From assembly GCF_002804065.1 (NCBI RefSeq), contig NZ_CP024955.1, positions 1,860,001-1,924,000 of the forward strand: a stretch of DNA of 64,000 nt. The letters run 5' to 3'. The position numbers were made by a program, and so were the translations under genes. The notes beneath the pieces are model-generated. The model ran no database searches, was not told the origin of the DNA, and saw nothing but the letters and a program-made list of their open reading frames with translations. Position 1 is the first letter of the stretch; each line of letters begins with the position of its first letter. This DNA comes from Kyrpidia spormannii (lineage in GTDB: Bacteria; Bacillota; Bacilli; Kyrpidiales; Kyrpidiaceae). Shown here one piece after another: positions 8,286 through 21,327 of this stretch.

Positions 8286-8909
8286 TTGTCGACCAGAGAG
8301 GAATTGCTGAAGGCGGCCTGCCGCCATTTTGGCGAAGGAGGCTATGGATCGACCCCGCTGTCGGCAATCGCCGGGACGTGCGGGATCAAAACACCGTCGA
8401 TCTACGCGTTTTACAAAAATAAAGATGCCCTGTATCTGGCGGCGTTCCGCCATGTTCTCGAGTCGCATTACCTGTTCCTGAAACGCGCCGTGGAAGCGAA
8501 AAAAGATGCGCCCCCGGAAGAGCAGCTCTTCTCAATCCTACGGGGTCTCGTCGACTTCCACGACCAGGAAACGGAACTCACGCAATTTTATAAACAAGCC
8601 TACCTGGTGCCCCCCCACCACCTCAAAGCCGAGATGGACGAGACGTTCCGCTATTACGACCGGCTGCTCTCCGCCCTGGTGGATGGAATTCTCCAACGGC
8701 TCATCGACGAGGGGATCGTGGCCAAAGGAAATAGGCAGGCTGTCCTGGCCGCCTGGTTCTGCCTCATGGACGGTATTTTTCTCGAAATGTTTTACTATCC
8801 CAAAGAAGAACTGGACGAGCGCCTATGCATGATTTGGAAGATTTTTTGGGATGGGCTCAAGAATTCTCGTACAGATGACAGGAGTGACTCCCAGTGCAAG
8901 AACTTGTGA
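8286..8909 (+). CDS. TetR/AcrR-family transcriptional regulator
   Basis: A 207-residue repressor. Residues 3-50 form the TetR DNA-binding domain, with the helix-turn-helix segment LSAIAGTCGIKTPSIYAFYK followed by NKDALYLA. The rest is an all-helical ligand-binding domain without recognisable specificity. TTG 8286 was chosen as start because AGGAGG (8271-8276) lies nine bases upstream; the in-frame ATG 8253 precedes this site and lies within the operator. It is the first gene of the permease/DUF917/hydantoinase operon and overlaps the permease by 16 bases, so it likely senses the substrate of that pathway or an intermediate. Confidence 0.88.
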   Translation: MSTREELLKAACRHFGEGGYGSTPLSAIAGTCGIKTPSIYAFYKNKDALYLAAFRHVLESHYLFLKRAVEAKKDAPPEEQLFSILRGLVDFHDQETELTQFYKQAYLVPPHHLKAEMDETFRYYDRLLSALVDGILQRLIDEGIVAKGNRQAVLAAWFCLMDGIFLEMFYYPKEELDERLCMIWKIFWDGLKNSRTDDRSDSQCKNL

Positions 8910-10249
8910 ACAGCAACGACTACGAACGCCAACCCGTCCCTAAGGAAGAAAGACAGGCGTGGTATCGCCTGAGCGCCGTCTGGATCGCCATCGGCATCGA
9001 CCTGTCCTCGGTTCTGCTCGGGGTACAGATCGGCAACGGTCTGAGCTTCGGCCACGCCCTCGCCGCCGTTTTTGTCGGCTCCCTCATCCTCGCCGCCATG
9101 AGCGCGGCCAGTGCCTACGTCGGGGCGGCCACGGGCCTGTCCACCGCTCTTCTCACCCGTCAGATCTTTGGCGAATGCGGCGCCAAACTCATTTCCCTGA
9201 TCCTCGGCGTGTCCTTGCTCGGCTGGTTCGGCGTCCAGGCCGGCTTTTTCGCCGAGAACGCCCACGCCGTCAACCACAGCGTGTTCGGGCTCAATTGGAA
9301 CGTCCAGTGGTTGGCGGTCATCGGCGGTCTCCTGATGATGACCTCAGCAATCTACGGGTATCGGTCTATTGAAAAATTGAGCGTAGTCGCCGTACCGCTC
9401 CTGGTGATCCTGATCTTTCTCGCAATCGGTCTGGCCGGCGTCCGCTACGGATGGGCCGCCCTGCATCACCCGGCCATCCAACCCCTCTCTTTTGGGATGG
9501 CCGTGTCCTTGGTCATCGGGATTTTTGTCGTGGGGGCGGTGATCGCGCCGGACATCGCCCGGTGGGCCCGAACCAAAACAGAAGCCATCCTGGCGGCTTT
9601 TGTGGGATTTCTCATCGGGAACAGCTTTATGCTGGTGGTCGCCATCATTTTGTCCAAGCTCACCAACACGGAAAATCTCACTCAAATCTTTATCGGCCTC
9701 GGGCTGGGGATTCCGGCGATCATCGTCCTCACCCTCGCCCAGTGGACCACGAACACCAACAACCTGTATTCTTCCAGTTTGGGCTTTTCTGTGGTGTTCA
9801 CCAAGGTGCCCAAACGGCTCATCGCCATGGTGGCCGGGATCTTGGCCACGGGACTGGCATATTTTGGAATATTCGACCATTTCATCACATTCCTGTCCAT
9901 TATCACCACGCTCATCGCCCCTATCGGCGGCGTCTACGTCGGCGAATATTTTTTCGTCGACGCCGAGCGACTCCAGTTTCGGGCGGACATCCCCCACCGA
10001 TGGATCGGACGTTCCGCCCTCAGTTGGGCGGTGGGTTCTTTACTGGCCTTCGCGACAACGCCGGTCCCGGATGGGTTTGGCTGGTTTTCCCTGACCACGG
10101 TACCGGCCCTGGACGGGTTTTTGGCGGCCGCCATCGTCCAGGTGCTGGTCGGTCTCCCCGAGCGCCGGCGGGCAGCGCATCCGGAGGAGACTCCGAATCA
10201 GGCCGACGATGCCCAGCAGGGCCAGAATCCCAATCCGCAACAGCCCTGA
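8894..10249 (+). CDS. NCS1-family cytosine/purine/allantoin-type permease
   Basis: A 451-residue integral membrane protein with about twelve hydrophobic segments. The N-terminal region with the polar/glycine pattern VWIAIGIDLSSVLLGVQIGNG, and later GVYVGEYFFV, place it in the nucleobase:cation symporter-1 group near CodB. Such carriers import cytosine, purines, hydantoins or allantoin with H+ or Na+. GTG 8894 follows AGGAG (8880-8884). The tail after about residue 425 is hydrophilic and glutamine-rich. Its operon partners are DUF917 and hydantoinase-like proteins, so a hydantoin- or nucleobase-like substrate is plausible; the exact one cannot be read. Confidence 0.82.
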   Translation: MQELVNSNDYERQPVPKEERQAWYRLSAVWIAIGIDLSSVLLGVQIGNGLSFGHALAAVFVGSLILAAMSAASAYVGAATGLSTALLTRQIFGECGAKLISLILGVSLLGWFGVQAGFFAENAHAVNHSVFGLNWNVQWLAVIGGLLMMTSAIYGYRSIEKLSVVAVPLLVILIFLAIGLAGVRYGWAALHHPAIQPLSFGMAVSLVIGIFVVGAVIAPDIARWARTKTEAILAAFVGFLIGNSFMLVVAIILSKLTNTENLTQIFIGLGLGIPAIIVLTLAQWTTNTNNLYSSSLGFSVVFTKVPKRLIAMVAGILATGLAYFGIFDHFITFLSIITTLIAPIGGVYVGEYFFVDAERLQFRADIPHRWIGRSALSWAVGSLLAFATTPVPDGFGWFSLTTVPALDGFLAAAIVQVLVGLPERRRAAHPEETPNQADDAQQGQNPNPQQP

Positions 10250-10264
10250 AAGAGGTGAACCTTC

Positions 10265-11356
10265 GTGAGATACATCGACGAACAAGCTATTGAACGCATC
10301 ACCCTGGGCGCCACCTTGCTCGGGACCGGGGGAGGCGGAGACCCGTACATCGGCAAGATGATGGCTCTACAAGCGGTGAGGCGATATGGCCCGGTGGCTC
10401 TGGTGGCCGCCGATGAGTTGTCCCGGGACGAGCTCGTGGTGCCAATTTCGATGATTGGCGCCCCGACGGTTCTTTGGGAAAAAATCCCATCCGGCCGGGA
10501 GATGGTCAAGATTCTTGAATTGATGGAAGCCCACCTGGGCAAGCGGGCGGCAGCCGTGATGCCCATCGAAATCGGTGGGGTGAACTCGTTGATCCCCATC
10601 GCTGTGGCGGCGGAGAAGAGTCTTCCGGTGGTGGACGCAGACGCCATGGGCCGGGCCTTTCCCGAAGCCCAAATGGTAAGTTTTTACCTCGACGGCCTGG
10701 TGCCTAACCCCGTGACCATGGCCGATGAGAAAGGAAACACCGTGCTGTTTCACCCGGTGGACGCCGTCTGGTCCGAGCGGCTGGCCCGGAGTTTGACGGT
10801 TCAGATGGGGGCCTCGGCGGCCATGAGCGATTACGCCTTGACCGCCGGCCAAGTGCTCACCAGCGGCATTCTCGGCACCTTGTCCCTAGCCGAGGAAGTG
10901 GGCCGGCTCATCCTCGAGGCCCGGCGCGAAAACCGGTCGCCTGTCCAGGATCTGCTCGACACCTTGCACGGATTTCGGCTATTTACCGGCAAAATCAGCG
11001 ATGTCACCCGCCGGCTGGAGGGCGGTTTCACGAAGGGGGAGGCGATTTTGGAGGCACTGACGGGGAAAACGGGGGAATCACTCTCCCTGTATTTTCAAAA
11101 TGAATACCTGCTGGCCGCTAGCGGCGACCGGATTCTGGCCTCGACCCCAGATCTGATTGTCGCCCTGGACGCCGACGTCGGTACGCCAATCACCAGCGAC
11201 CGGCTGAAATACGGCATGCGGGTGGACATCCTCGCCTTTCCAGCCCCTCCAAAATGGAGAACCCCGAAGGGCATTGAGGTGGCTGGACCGCGTTATTTTG
11301 GCTATGACGTCGATTATGTTCCTGTGGAACATCGCGTGGCCGCAGCCGCGCAATGA
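10265..11356 (+). CDS. DUF917 family protein
   Basis: A 363-residue cytosolic protein beginning MRYIDEQAIERITLGATLLGTGGGGDPYIGK, which matches the conserved glycine-rich opening of the DUF917 family. These proteins are regularly encoded beside hydantoinase A-like genes, as here, and are thought to form a two-part system with them; no reaction is established to my knowledge. It starts with GTG 10265 behind AGAGGTG and sits 15 bases after the permease. EIGGVNSL and GLVPNPVTMADEKGNTVLF are further conserved-looking stretches. Confidence 0.82.
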   Translation: MRYIDEQAIERITLGATLLGTGGGGDPYIGKMMALQAVRRYGPVALVAADELSRDELVVPISMIGAPTVLWEKIPSGREMVKILELMEAHLGKRAAAVMPIEIGGVNSLIPIAVAAEKSLPVVDADAMGRAFPEAQMVSFYLDGLVPNPVTMADEKGNTVLFHPVDAVWSERLARSLTVQMGASAAMSDYALTAGQVLTSGILGTLSLAEEVGRLILEARRENRSPVQDLLDTLHGFRLFTGKISDVTRRLEGGFTKGEAILEALTGKTGESLSLYFQNEYLLAASGDRILASTPDLIVALDADVGTPITSDRLKYGMRVDILAFPAPPKWRTPKGIEVAGPRYFGYDVDYVPVEHRVAAAAQ

Positions 11357-11380
11357 TGTGCAACGAAGGAGGAAATGCCA

Positions 11381-12940
11381 TTGGTCGGCTATCGAATTGG
11401 GATCGACGTCGGGGGAACCAACACCGACGCCGTGATTCTCGATGAACAAGATCGGGTGATTGCCCAAGTCAAAACAGCGACCACAGAGGATGTGGCCACC
11501 GGGATTGAGACGGCGCTCAGCCGGGTGTTGGCGAGCGCCCGAATTGACCGCCGCCAGATCCGGCACGCCATGCTCGGGACCACCCAGTGCACCAACGCCA
11601 TCGTTGAACGGCAACGCCTGTCCAGAATCGCGGTGCTGCGGATCGGGGCTCCGGCCACCCTGGCCGTAGAACCGCTGGCCGGGATCCCCGAGGATCTGAA
11701 ACAGGCGATGATCCATTATGTAGAGATCGTCCGGGGCGGACATGAATTCGACGGTCGGGAGATCGCCCCTCTAGACACCGAGGCCATCCGGGCTTTTGCC
11801 CAGTCAGTGAAAAATCGCGTGGACGCCGCGGCGGTGACGTCGGTGTTCGCCCCGGTCTCCCCGGATCACGAAGAACGGGCGGCGGCGATTTTTCGGGACG
11901 TGCTGGGGGCGGATTTTCCCGTTTCCCTGTCGTATCGAATCGGCAGCATCGGACTGATCGAACGGGAGAACGCGACGATTCTTAACGCTGCCCTCACCGG
12001 AGTGGCCCGCCGGACCGTTCAGGGATTTGAGGCGGCCTTGGCCGGTCAAGGGGTGAACGCCCTTGCATTTTTTGGTCAAAATGACGGGACGTTGATGAGC
12101 GCGGAGTATGCGATGCAGTACCCGATTCGCATGATCGCCTGCGGGCCGACGAACAGTCTGCGGGGAGCTTCGTATTTGACCGGGCTGGAAAATGCTGTCG
12201 TGGTGGATGTGGGAGGCACCACCACGGATATCGGCGTCATCGCAAACGGCTTCCCGCGGGAATCGGCGGTGGCGGTGGAGATCGGCGGAGTGCGGACGAA
12301 CTTTCGCATGCCTGATCTGGTGTCGGTGGGGATCGGGGGAGGTACAGTGATCCACTTGAAGCCAGGTGGCGGATTTAGCGTGGGGCCGGAGAGCGTCGGA
12401 TACCGACTGACGGAAAAGGCGCTGGTATTCGGAGGGGACACGTTGACCTTCACCGACGTCGCCGTGGGGTTGGGGAAAGTGGCCATCGGCGATTCGACCC
12501 GGACGGCAAGTCTTGACAAGGAGTTACTCATGGCCATCTATCGAGACATTATAGCGAGGATCGAAGAGGCCGTGGACCGGGTCAAGGTGAGCGGCGACGC
12601 CGTTCCGGTGGTCCTGACGGGCGGTGGCAGCGCCCTGTTCCCCGACGTGCTAGCGGGCGCCTCCCAGATCATACGTCCGGCGCATTTTAACGTCGCCAAC
12701 GCCATCGGGGCGGCCATTGCCCAGGTAAGCGGGGAAATCGAGCGGGTGTACTCCCTGGAGAAGACGGCGCGCACCGCCGCCGTGGAGGATGCCAAGCGCC
12801 GGGCTGTGGCAGTGGCCGTGGAGGCCGGGGCCTCTCCGGAGACTTGCCATGTGGTGGATATCGAAGATGTGCCTTTGGCATATCTGCCCGGCAACGCGAC
12901 ACGGATCAAGGTGAAGGCAGCGGGGGATTTGGTAGGATAA
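11381..12940 (+). CDS. Hydantoinase/oxoprolinase (HyuA-like) ASKHA-fold protein
   Basis: About 519 residues. RIGIDVGGTNTDAVIL at the N-terminus and VVVDVGGTTTDIGVI in the middle are the two phosphate-binding loops of the actin-like ATPase fold of ATP-dependent hydantoinases and oxoprolinases, and GGGSALFPDVLAGA lies in the C-terminal domain. It is a short form without the extra C-terminal domain of larger family members. TTG 11381 was preferred because AAGGAGG (11366-11372) is eight bases away, whereas ATG 11375 is only two bases from it. Together with DUF917 and the permease it suggests import and ring opening of a hydantoin-like or lactam compound, which is inference. Confidence 0.82.
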   Translation: MVGYRIGIDVGGTNTDAVILDEQDRVIAQVKTATTEDVATGIETALSRVLASARIDRRQIRHAMLGTTQCTNAIVERQRLSRIAVLRIGAPATLAVEPLAGIPEDLKQAMIHYVEIVRGGHEFDGREIAPLDTEAIRAFAQSVKNRVDAAAVTSVFAPVSPDHEERAAAIFRDVLGADFPVSLSYRIGSIGLIERENATILNAALTGVARRTVQGFEAALAGQGVNALAFFGQNDGTLMSAEYAMQYPIRMIACGPTNSLRGASYLTGLENAVVVDVGGTTTDIGVIANGFPRESAVAVEIGGVRTNFRMPDLVSVGIGGGTVIHLKPGGGFSVGPESVGYRLTEKALVFGGDTLTFTDVAVGLGKVAIGDSTRTASLDKELLMAIYRDIIARIEEAVDRVKVSGDAVPVVLTGGGSALFPDVLAGASQIIRPAHFNVANAIGAAIAQVSGEIERVYSLEKTARTAAVEDAKRRAVAVAVEAGASPETCHVVDIEDVPLAYLPGNATRIKVKAAGDLVG

Positions 12941-12990
12941 AAAGTAACGGGTATACATGACCGTCGTTGCGCCGCGCTTGGCGCAGTAGG

Positions 12991-13018
12991 GGCCGCCCTT
13001 TGCCAGGGGTGGCCTTTT
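12991..13018 (+). terminator. Intrinsic terminator of the tetR-permease-hydantoinase operon
   Basis: A ten-pair stem GGCCGCCCTT/AGGGGTGGCC (with two wobbles) closes on TGCC and is followed by TTTTAT. A second short hairpin TGCGCC/GGCGCA lies at 12968-12985. It ends the plus-strand operon before the convergent rRNA operon. Confidence 0.75.
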
Positions 13019-13073
13019 ATCGCCTCCTGGACCCGCGGGCCTGCCCCGACAACTCCGGCGATCGAGGTACAAC

Positions 13074-13104
13074 AAAGCCCCACAGGAAAGATCCTGCGGG
13101 GCTT
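13074..13104 (-). terminator. Intrinsic terminator of the rRNA operon
   Basis: On the minus strand AGCCCCGCAGGA pairs with TCCTGTGGGGCT (one G-U) around TCTT and is followed by TTGTTG. It lies just downstream of the 5S gene. Confidence 0.8.
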
Positions 13105-13113
13105 GCGGGAACG

Positions 13114-13230
13114 CGCCCGGCAACGTCCTACTCTCCCAGGGCCCTGTGGCCCAAGTACCATCGGCGCTGGAGGACTTCACTTCTGTGTTCGGAATGGTGA
13201 CAGGTGTTTCCCCTCCGCTCTCGTCACCCG
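13114..13230 (-). rRNA. rrf: 5S ribosomal RNA
   Basis: The minus strand carries the conserved 5S core (CCGAACACAGAAGTGAAG, AGCGCCGATGGTA and GAGAGTAGGACGTTGCC) at the proper spacing. Ends are estimated within a few bases from the closing helix. It lies about 35 bases after the 23S gene and just before the operon terminator. Confidence 0.93.
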
Positions 13231-13235
13231 ACCCT

Positions 13236-13260
13236 CGTTCCCTCAAAACCGAAAAGCCAC
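13236..13260 (-). other. 23S rRNA processing stem (3' arm; mate at 16197-16221)
   Basis: CGTTCC (13236-13241) and GAAAAGCCAC (13251-13260) are complementary to GGAACG (16216-16221) and GTGGCTTTTC (16197-16206) on the other side of the 23S gene. In Firmicutes such stems are processed by RNase III or Mini-III. They bracket the mature 23S ends. Confidence 0.7.
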
Positions 13261-13264
13261 CACA

Positions 13265-16196
<2,932 letters not shown>

Positions 16197-16243
16197 GTGG
16201 CTTTTCAGTTCTCAAGGAACGATGAAGGAGCCTCGCTCCCTCA

Positions 16244-16258
16244 GAATCAAACAGTACG
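16244..16258 (-). other. 16S rRNA processing stem (3' arm; mate at 17867-17881)
   Basis: GAATCAAACAGTACG (16244-16258, plus strand) is perfectly complementary to CGTACTGTTTGATTC at 17867-17881 on the other side of the 16S gene. Pairing continues with interruptions to CCTCG/CGAGG (16231-16235 and 17890-17894). This is the expected RNase III substrate stem of the pre-16S RNA. The 16S-23S spacer is only about 95 bases and holds no tRNA. Confidence 0.8.
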
Positions 16259-16291
16259 CGCACCCCAACCCCTTCTCTTTGCCTTGCTCCC

Positions 16292-17842
<1,551 letters not shown>

Positions 17843-17920
17843 AAGATTCATCCGGGCTAAAAGTGGCGTACTGTTTGATTCTCAAGGATCGAGGTGCCGC
17901 TTCGAGCGGCGACGAGAGAT

Positions 17921-17949
17921 ACTTTATCAAATCCCGGCTGATGATGCAA
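17921..17949 (-). promoter_or_regulatory. rrn: Candidate second rRNA promoter (P2)
   Basis: On the minus strand TTGCAT and TAAAGT are separated by 17 bases. The match is moderate, but position, about 80 bases before the 16S gene and upstream of the processing stem, suits a proximal rrn promoter. Confidence 0.35.
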
Positions 17950-18035
17950 CCGGTAGTTCGTGGAAACGCCCGCGACGTCTGCCGCGCACATTTTCCGGCC
18001 GCCTCGGGGGTGAGCCCATCGGGGCAGCGAGGAAA

Positions 18036-18065
18036 ATTATAGGCCCTTTGAGGGCCCGGACACAA
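18036..18065 (-). promoter_or_regulatory. rrn: Probable rRNA operon promoter (P1)
   Basis: On the minus strand TATAAT (18036-18041) is preceded by TTGTGT (18060-18065) with an 18-base spacer that itself contains the palindrome GGGCCCTCAAAGGGCC. The remaining gap 17843-18300 shows no gene: it holds this promoter, the leader and the 5' arm of the 16S processing stem. Confidence 0.5.
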
Positions 18066-18300
18066 CCCGGGCGATCCCCGAATTCGGCAGAGAAACCGGC
18101 TTCATTCGCCCCCATGCGCCCGCACGCTTGGGAATGCGCAATTTTTCATTGCCGGATGCGGCGCTGCGCCCCAGCCTCGGCATCACAGAGATGGGCGGCT
18201 TCCTCAAGTCCGCCGGCGACAGACTTCCCCACATTGAGACGACCCATTCCCGACGCCTGTCCTCCCGGGGGGCTCGACCCAGCCCGTCCACCGGTCTCCC

Positions 18301-19686
18301 TCACACCCCCGGCTTCACCAGCCGCCCCACCGGACCCGCGATCGGCCGGCCGTCCTCCATCACCTGGACCCCCCGCACGAAGGCGGCCACCGGTGCCCCG
18401 CGACCGGACCGGCCCTCATAAGGCTGAACCCGGCTTTTCGAATACAGATCCTCGCCCCGCACCACCCACGTCCGATCCAAGTCCACCACGGTAAAATCAG
18501 CGTCGGCGCCGGGCCGGATCACACCTTTTACCCCGTAGAATCCCCAGATCCGGGCGGGGGTTTCCGCCATGAGTTCCACCAGCCGGTTGAGGCTCAACTT
18601 CCCCCGCACCACCGCGTCAAGCATCAACGGCACCATAGTCTGAACGCCCAAAAACCCTGCTGGCACACTCCAGATGTCCCCGCTTTTCTCTTCCTCGGTG
18701 TGGGGCGAGTGGTCCGATCCGACGGCCTGCAGTTCTCCCGATCGAAGAGCCTCCCAAAGCCGCTTCTGATGATCGCGCTGGCGGATCGGAGGAAGAATCT
18801 TCATCCGCACCCCCACCCGCTCCCAATCCTCGTCCGTCAGCATTAAATAATGCGGACAGGTCTCGCCAGTTACCGACCACCCCCGCCGCCGAGCTTCAGC
18901 CAGCGCCTCCACCCCGTCCGCCGACGTCATGTGGAGGATGTGCACATGCACCCCCGCCGCCTGGCCCAGCGCCATGGCCGCCTCCGTGGTCAACCGCTCA
19001 TTCACCGCCGGCCGGGAACGTAAAAATGCATCATAATCGGCTCCCCCCGCCGCCCTCTCCTTCCTGGTCAGCCGGGCGATGAGTTCCCGGTTTTCCGCGT
19101 GGACAGCCACCGCCCGCCCCAGCTCCCCGATCACCCGAAAGGCTTCAAAAATCTGCCCTTCGTCCGGAGGCGGGACGATGTCGCCCCCCTCCGCTGCATC
19201 GTACACAAGGGCCAAGCTCCTGCGGTCCAAGGCATAACCCCAGAATAACTTAAACCCGATCACCCCGGCCTCGGCGAGCCCCGGGAGCGCCTCCAGGTTC
19301 TCGTCCCCCAACACAATCCCGTAAAGCCCATAATCCACGTGGGCTTTGGGAGCGATTTCCTCCACCCGACGGTAAAAATGATCCGCGTCCCTCACAGGTG
19401 GTACGCAGTTGGGCATCTCCAGAATCGTGGTGATCCCGCCGGCCGCCGCCGCCCGGGTGGAGTGAGCAAAATCCTCCTTGTGGGTGAGTCCGGGGTCCCG
19501 GCTGTGCACGTGTTCGTCGATGAGGCCCGGGAGCACAAACCGCCCGGTGGCATCATACACCCGCCCGGCCTCGGCGCCTTCCAGCATCCCGACTGCGGCG
19601 ATTTTGCCGTCGACAACCCCGATATCTCCCCGGTACGTTTCCCGGGGCGTCACAATCTGCCCGCCCCGAAGAATGAGATCAAACAT
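18301..19686 (-). CDS. Dihydroorotase-like cyclic amidohydrolase (allantoinase alternative)
   Basis: A 461-residue binuclear-metal amidohydrolase. Ligands visible are H59/H61 (HVHSRDPG), the carboxylated lysine K146 (GFKLFWG), H196 (VHAEN), H252 (ILHMTS) and D325 (GSDHSPH). R63 in HxHxR and N93 in MPN correspond to the residues that bind the substrate carboxylate in dihydroorotases; allantoinases usually differ at both. The protein could open dihydroorotate to N-carbamoyl-aspartate, either for catabolism with the neighbouring PyrD/PyrK-like pair or as the missing PyrC. ATG 19686 follows AAGGGGG by about ten bases. Allantoinase or hydantoinase activity remains possible because of the PucR context. 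Confidence 0.75.
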   Translation of the reverse strand: MFDLILRGGQIVTPRETYRGDIGVVDGKIAAVGMLEGAEAGRVYDATGRFVLPGLIDEHVHSRDPGLTHKEDFAHSTRAAAAGGITTILEMPNCVPPVRDADHFYRRVEEIAPKAHVDYGLYGIVLGDENLEALPGLAEAGVIGFKLFWGYALDRRSLALVYDAAEGGDIVPPPDEGQIFEAFRVIGELGRAVAVHAENRELIARLTRKERAAGGADYDAFLRSRPAVNERLTTEAAMALGQAAGVHVHILHMTSADGVEALAEARRRGWSVTGETCPHYLMLTDEDWERVGVRMKILPPIRQRDHQKRLWEALRSGELQAVGSDHSPHTEEEKSGDIWSVPAGFLGVQTMVPLMLDAVVRGKLSLNRLVELMAETPARIWGFYGVKGVIRPGADADFTVVDLDRTWVVRGEDLYSKSRVQPYEGRSGRGAPVAAFVRGVQVMEDGRPIAGPVGRLVKPGV

Positions 19687-19715
19687 CCTGTCCAAACCCC
19701 CTTATGCCAGACCGG

Positions 19716-20969
19716 TTACGTTAGCTCGGCTCCTTTTCGCTCTTGAATCAATAACAGAGTGGTCAATGCCGCAACAACATACACCCCGGAGATCACCCCG
19801 ATCGCCGAACTCAAGGACTGGTGCAACGCCAGATAACCGATGACGAACGGCGCCAACCCCCCAATGGCTCGTCCCACATTAAATGTAACATTTTCCGCCG
19901 TCGATCGTACTTCTGTAGGATAACTCTCGGCGATGAGGGCACCGTACCCGGCCATCATTCCATTGACGAAGAACCCCATGATCGCCCCGCCGATCAGCAG
20001 CGCCACCGGAATGGTCTGATGTGTGTACAGCCACACCGCCGCCGCCGAGGCCAACTGAAACAGAATGAAGGACGGTCTGCGTCCCCATCGGTCTGCCAGC
20101 CAGCCGAATACGACAATGCCGATCATCATCCCCACCACGGTCACAATCGTCCATACGCCGGATTTGTTAAACGAAAACCCGAGTTGCTTGGCCAACATCG
20201 TCGGCACCCAAGTCATGATCCCATAGTATCCGAAATTTTGCACACTGCAAAGAATCGTTAACCCCACCGTGGAGGCCGCCGCTCGGGGGGTGTTGAACAA
20301 AAGCGACAAAGGGACCGAACGCGCACCTTGGGTCCGTTGCTGCCACAAGTCTGGCTCCTTGAGACTCCGCCTCGCCCAAGCCGCGAATAACGCCGGAATG
20401 ACACCGACGAAGAACACGCCCCGCCACCCGAACAGCGGTTGGATCCACAATGATGTCAGGATCGCCAGCACTACCCCTACCTGAAAACCGAGAGCTACCC
20501 CGGAAGTGGCCCGGGCCCGGTACCGCGCCGGCCAGGTTTCAGTCACCAAGGTCATCCCTATCCCAAATTCTCCGCCGAGCCCTAGGCCCGCAATGAACCG
20601 GAACACGTTCACCCAGGTCAGGTTCGTCGCGAAGGCCGTGAGCCCGGTGAAAACGGCGAAGATTACAATCGACCACGTGAAAGTCCGCACCCGACCCACG
20701 GCGTCGGCGAGTATTCCAAAGCCAATCCCGCCGATGACGGCCCCGAACAAAGTTACGGTGGCGATCCCCCCGGCCTGGGCGGTTGTCAAATGAAGATCAC
20801 TGATCATGGCGGATAAAACCATCGAAAGGATCATCAGATCCAGGCCGTCCATCGCATAACCGATTGCAGACGACCACAACACCTTCCAATGATATGGTGT
20901 AACCCGGTCTTTTTGCTCGGGTTCCATCCCGGCCTTTGGAACCTGTACACCCGATGACGAAACTCCCAC
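19716..20969 (-). CDS. MFS transporter, aromatic-acid/organic-acid symporter type
   Basis: A 417-residue major facilitator with twelve hydrophobic segments. It shows DGLDLMILSMVL in the first helix, as in acid:H+ symporters of the AAHS/sialate type, DAVGRVRTF and DRWGRRPSF as loop 2-3 and 8-9 signatures, and GLGLGGEFGIG in helix 4. It probably imports a carboxylated substrate; with its neighbours, orotate or a related ring acid is the guess. GTG 20967-20969 has GGAGGGAGG four bases upstream; ATG 20927 is an alternative. The amidohydrolase start lies 29 bases downstream of its stop, so the two form one transcript divergent from pucR. Confidence 0.82.
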   Translation of the reverse strand: MGVSSSGVQVPKAGMEPEQKDRVTPYHWKVLWSSAIGYAMDGLDLMILSMVLSAMISDLHLTTAQAGGIATVTLFGAVIGGIGFGILADAVGRVRTFTWSIVIFAVFTGLTAFATNLTWVNVFRFIAGLGLGGEFGIGMTLVTETWPARYRARATSGVALGFQVGVVLAILTSLWIQPLFGWRGVFFVGVIPALFAAWARRSLKEPDLWQQRTQGARSVPLSLLFNTPRAAASTVGLTILCSVQNFGYYGIMTWVPTMLAKQLGFSFNKSGVWTIVTVVGMMIGIVVFGWLADRWGRRPSFILFQLASAAAVWLYTHQTIPVALLIGGAIMGFFVNGMMAGYGALIAESYPTEVRSTAENVTFNVGRAIGGLAPFVIGYLALHQSLSSAIGVISGVYVVAALTTLLLIQERKGAELT

Positions 20970-21021
20970 GAATCCTCCCTCCGATCTGTTACCGCTTTGT
21001 TATGTTTTTTTACTTACCATG

Positions 21022-21050
21022 AATATAGCCGCTACACCCCGCTTTGTCTG
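21022..21050 (-). promoter_or_regulatory. Candidate promoter of the MFS-amidohydrolase operon
   Basis: On the minus strand CAGACA and TATATT are separated by 17 bases, about 50 bases before the GTG start. Upstream, TTGTCGG (21083-21089) and CCGACAA (21111-21117) make an inverted repeat that could be a regulator site. The rest of the 20970-21327 gap shows no gene. Confidence 0.45.
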
Positions 21051-21294
21051 TTGGACGATCGGCCAAAACCATTGCCTGCTCTTTGTCGGTCATCAACAAT
21101 CCACACGGAGCCGACAACGGCTTCGCCGCAGATAGTGCCCGCCAACGGAGTATACCTGACCAAGCATGTGTATCGCAAAGAGCGAACGGGGCCTGTGCAA
21201 AGGTGGCCTCCCCAGTATAGCGTTCCCCCAAGAACTGATTCGTGAACGGCGGGGATACCCATATGGCCCCCGCAGCTCCGAAAGGTCCACTTTG

Positions 21295-21303
21295 TGGTAT
21301 GAT
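21295..21303 (+). promoter_or_regulatory. Extended -10 promoter candidate of pucR
   Basis: TGGTATGAT fits the TGn-TATAAT extended -10 form. No good -35 is seen. The start of transcription would lie only a few bases before the AAGGAGG ribosome site, giving a very short leader. Confidence 0.4.
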
Positions 21304-21327
21304 GTCTGGCGTAAGGAGGCGATTCGG

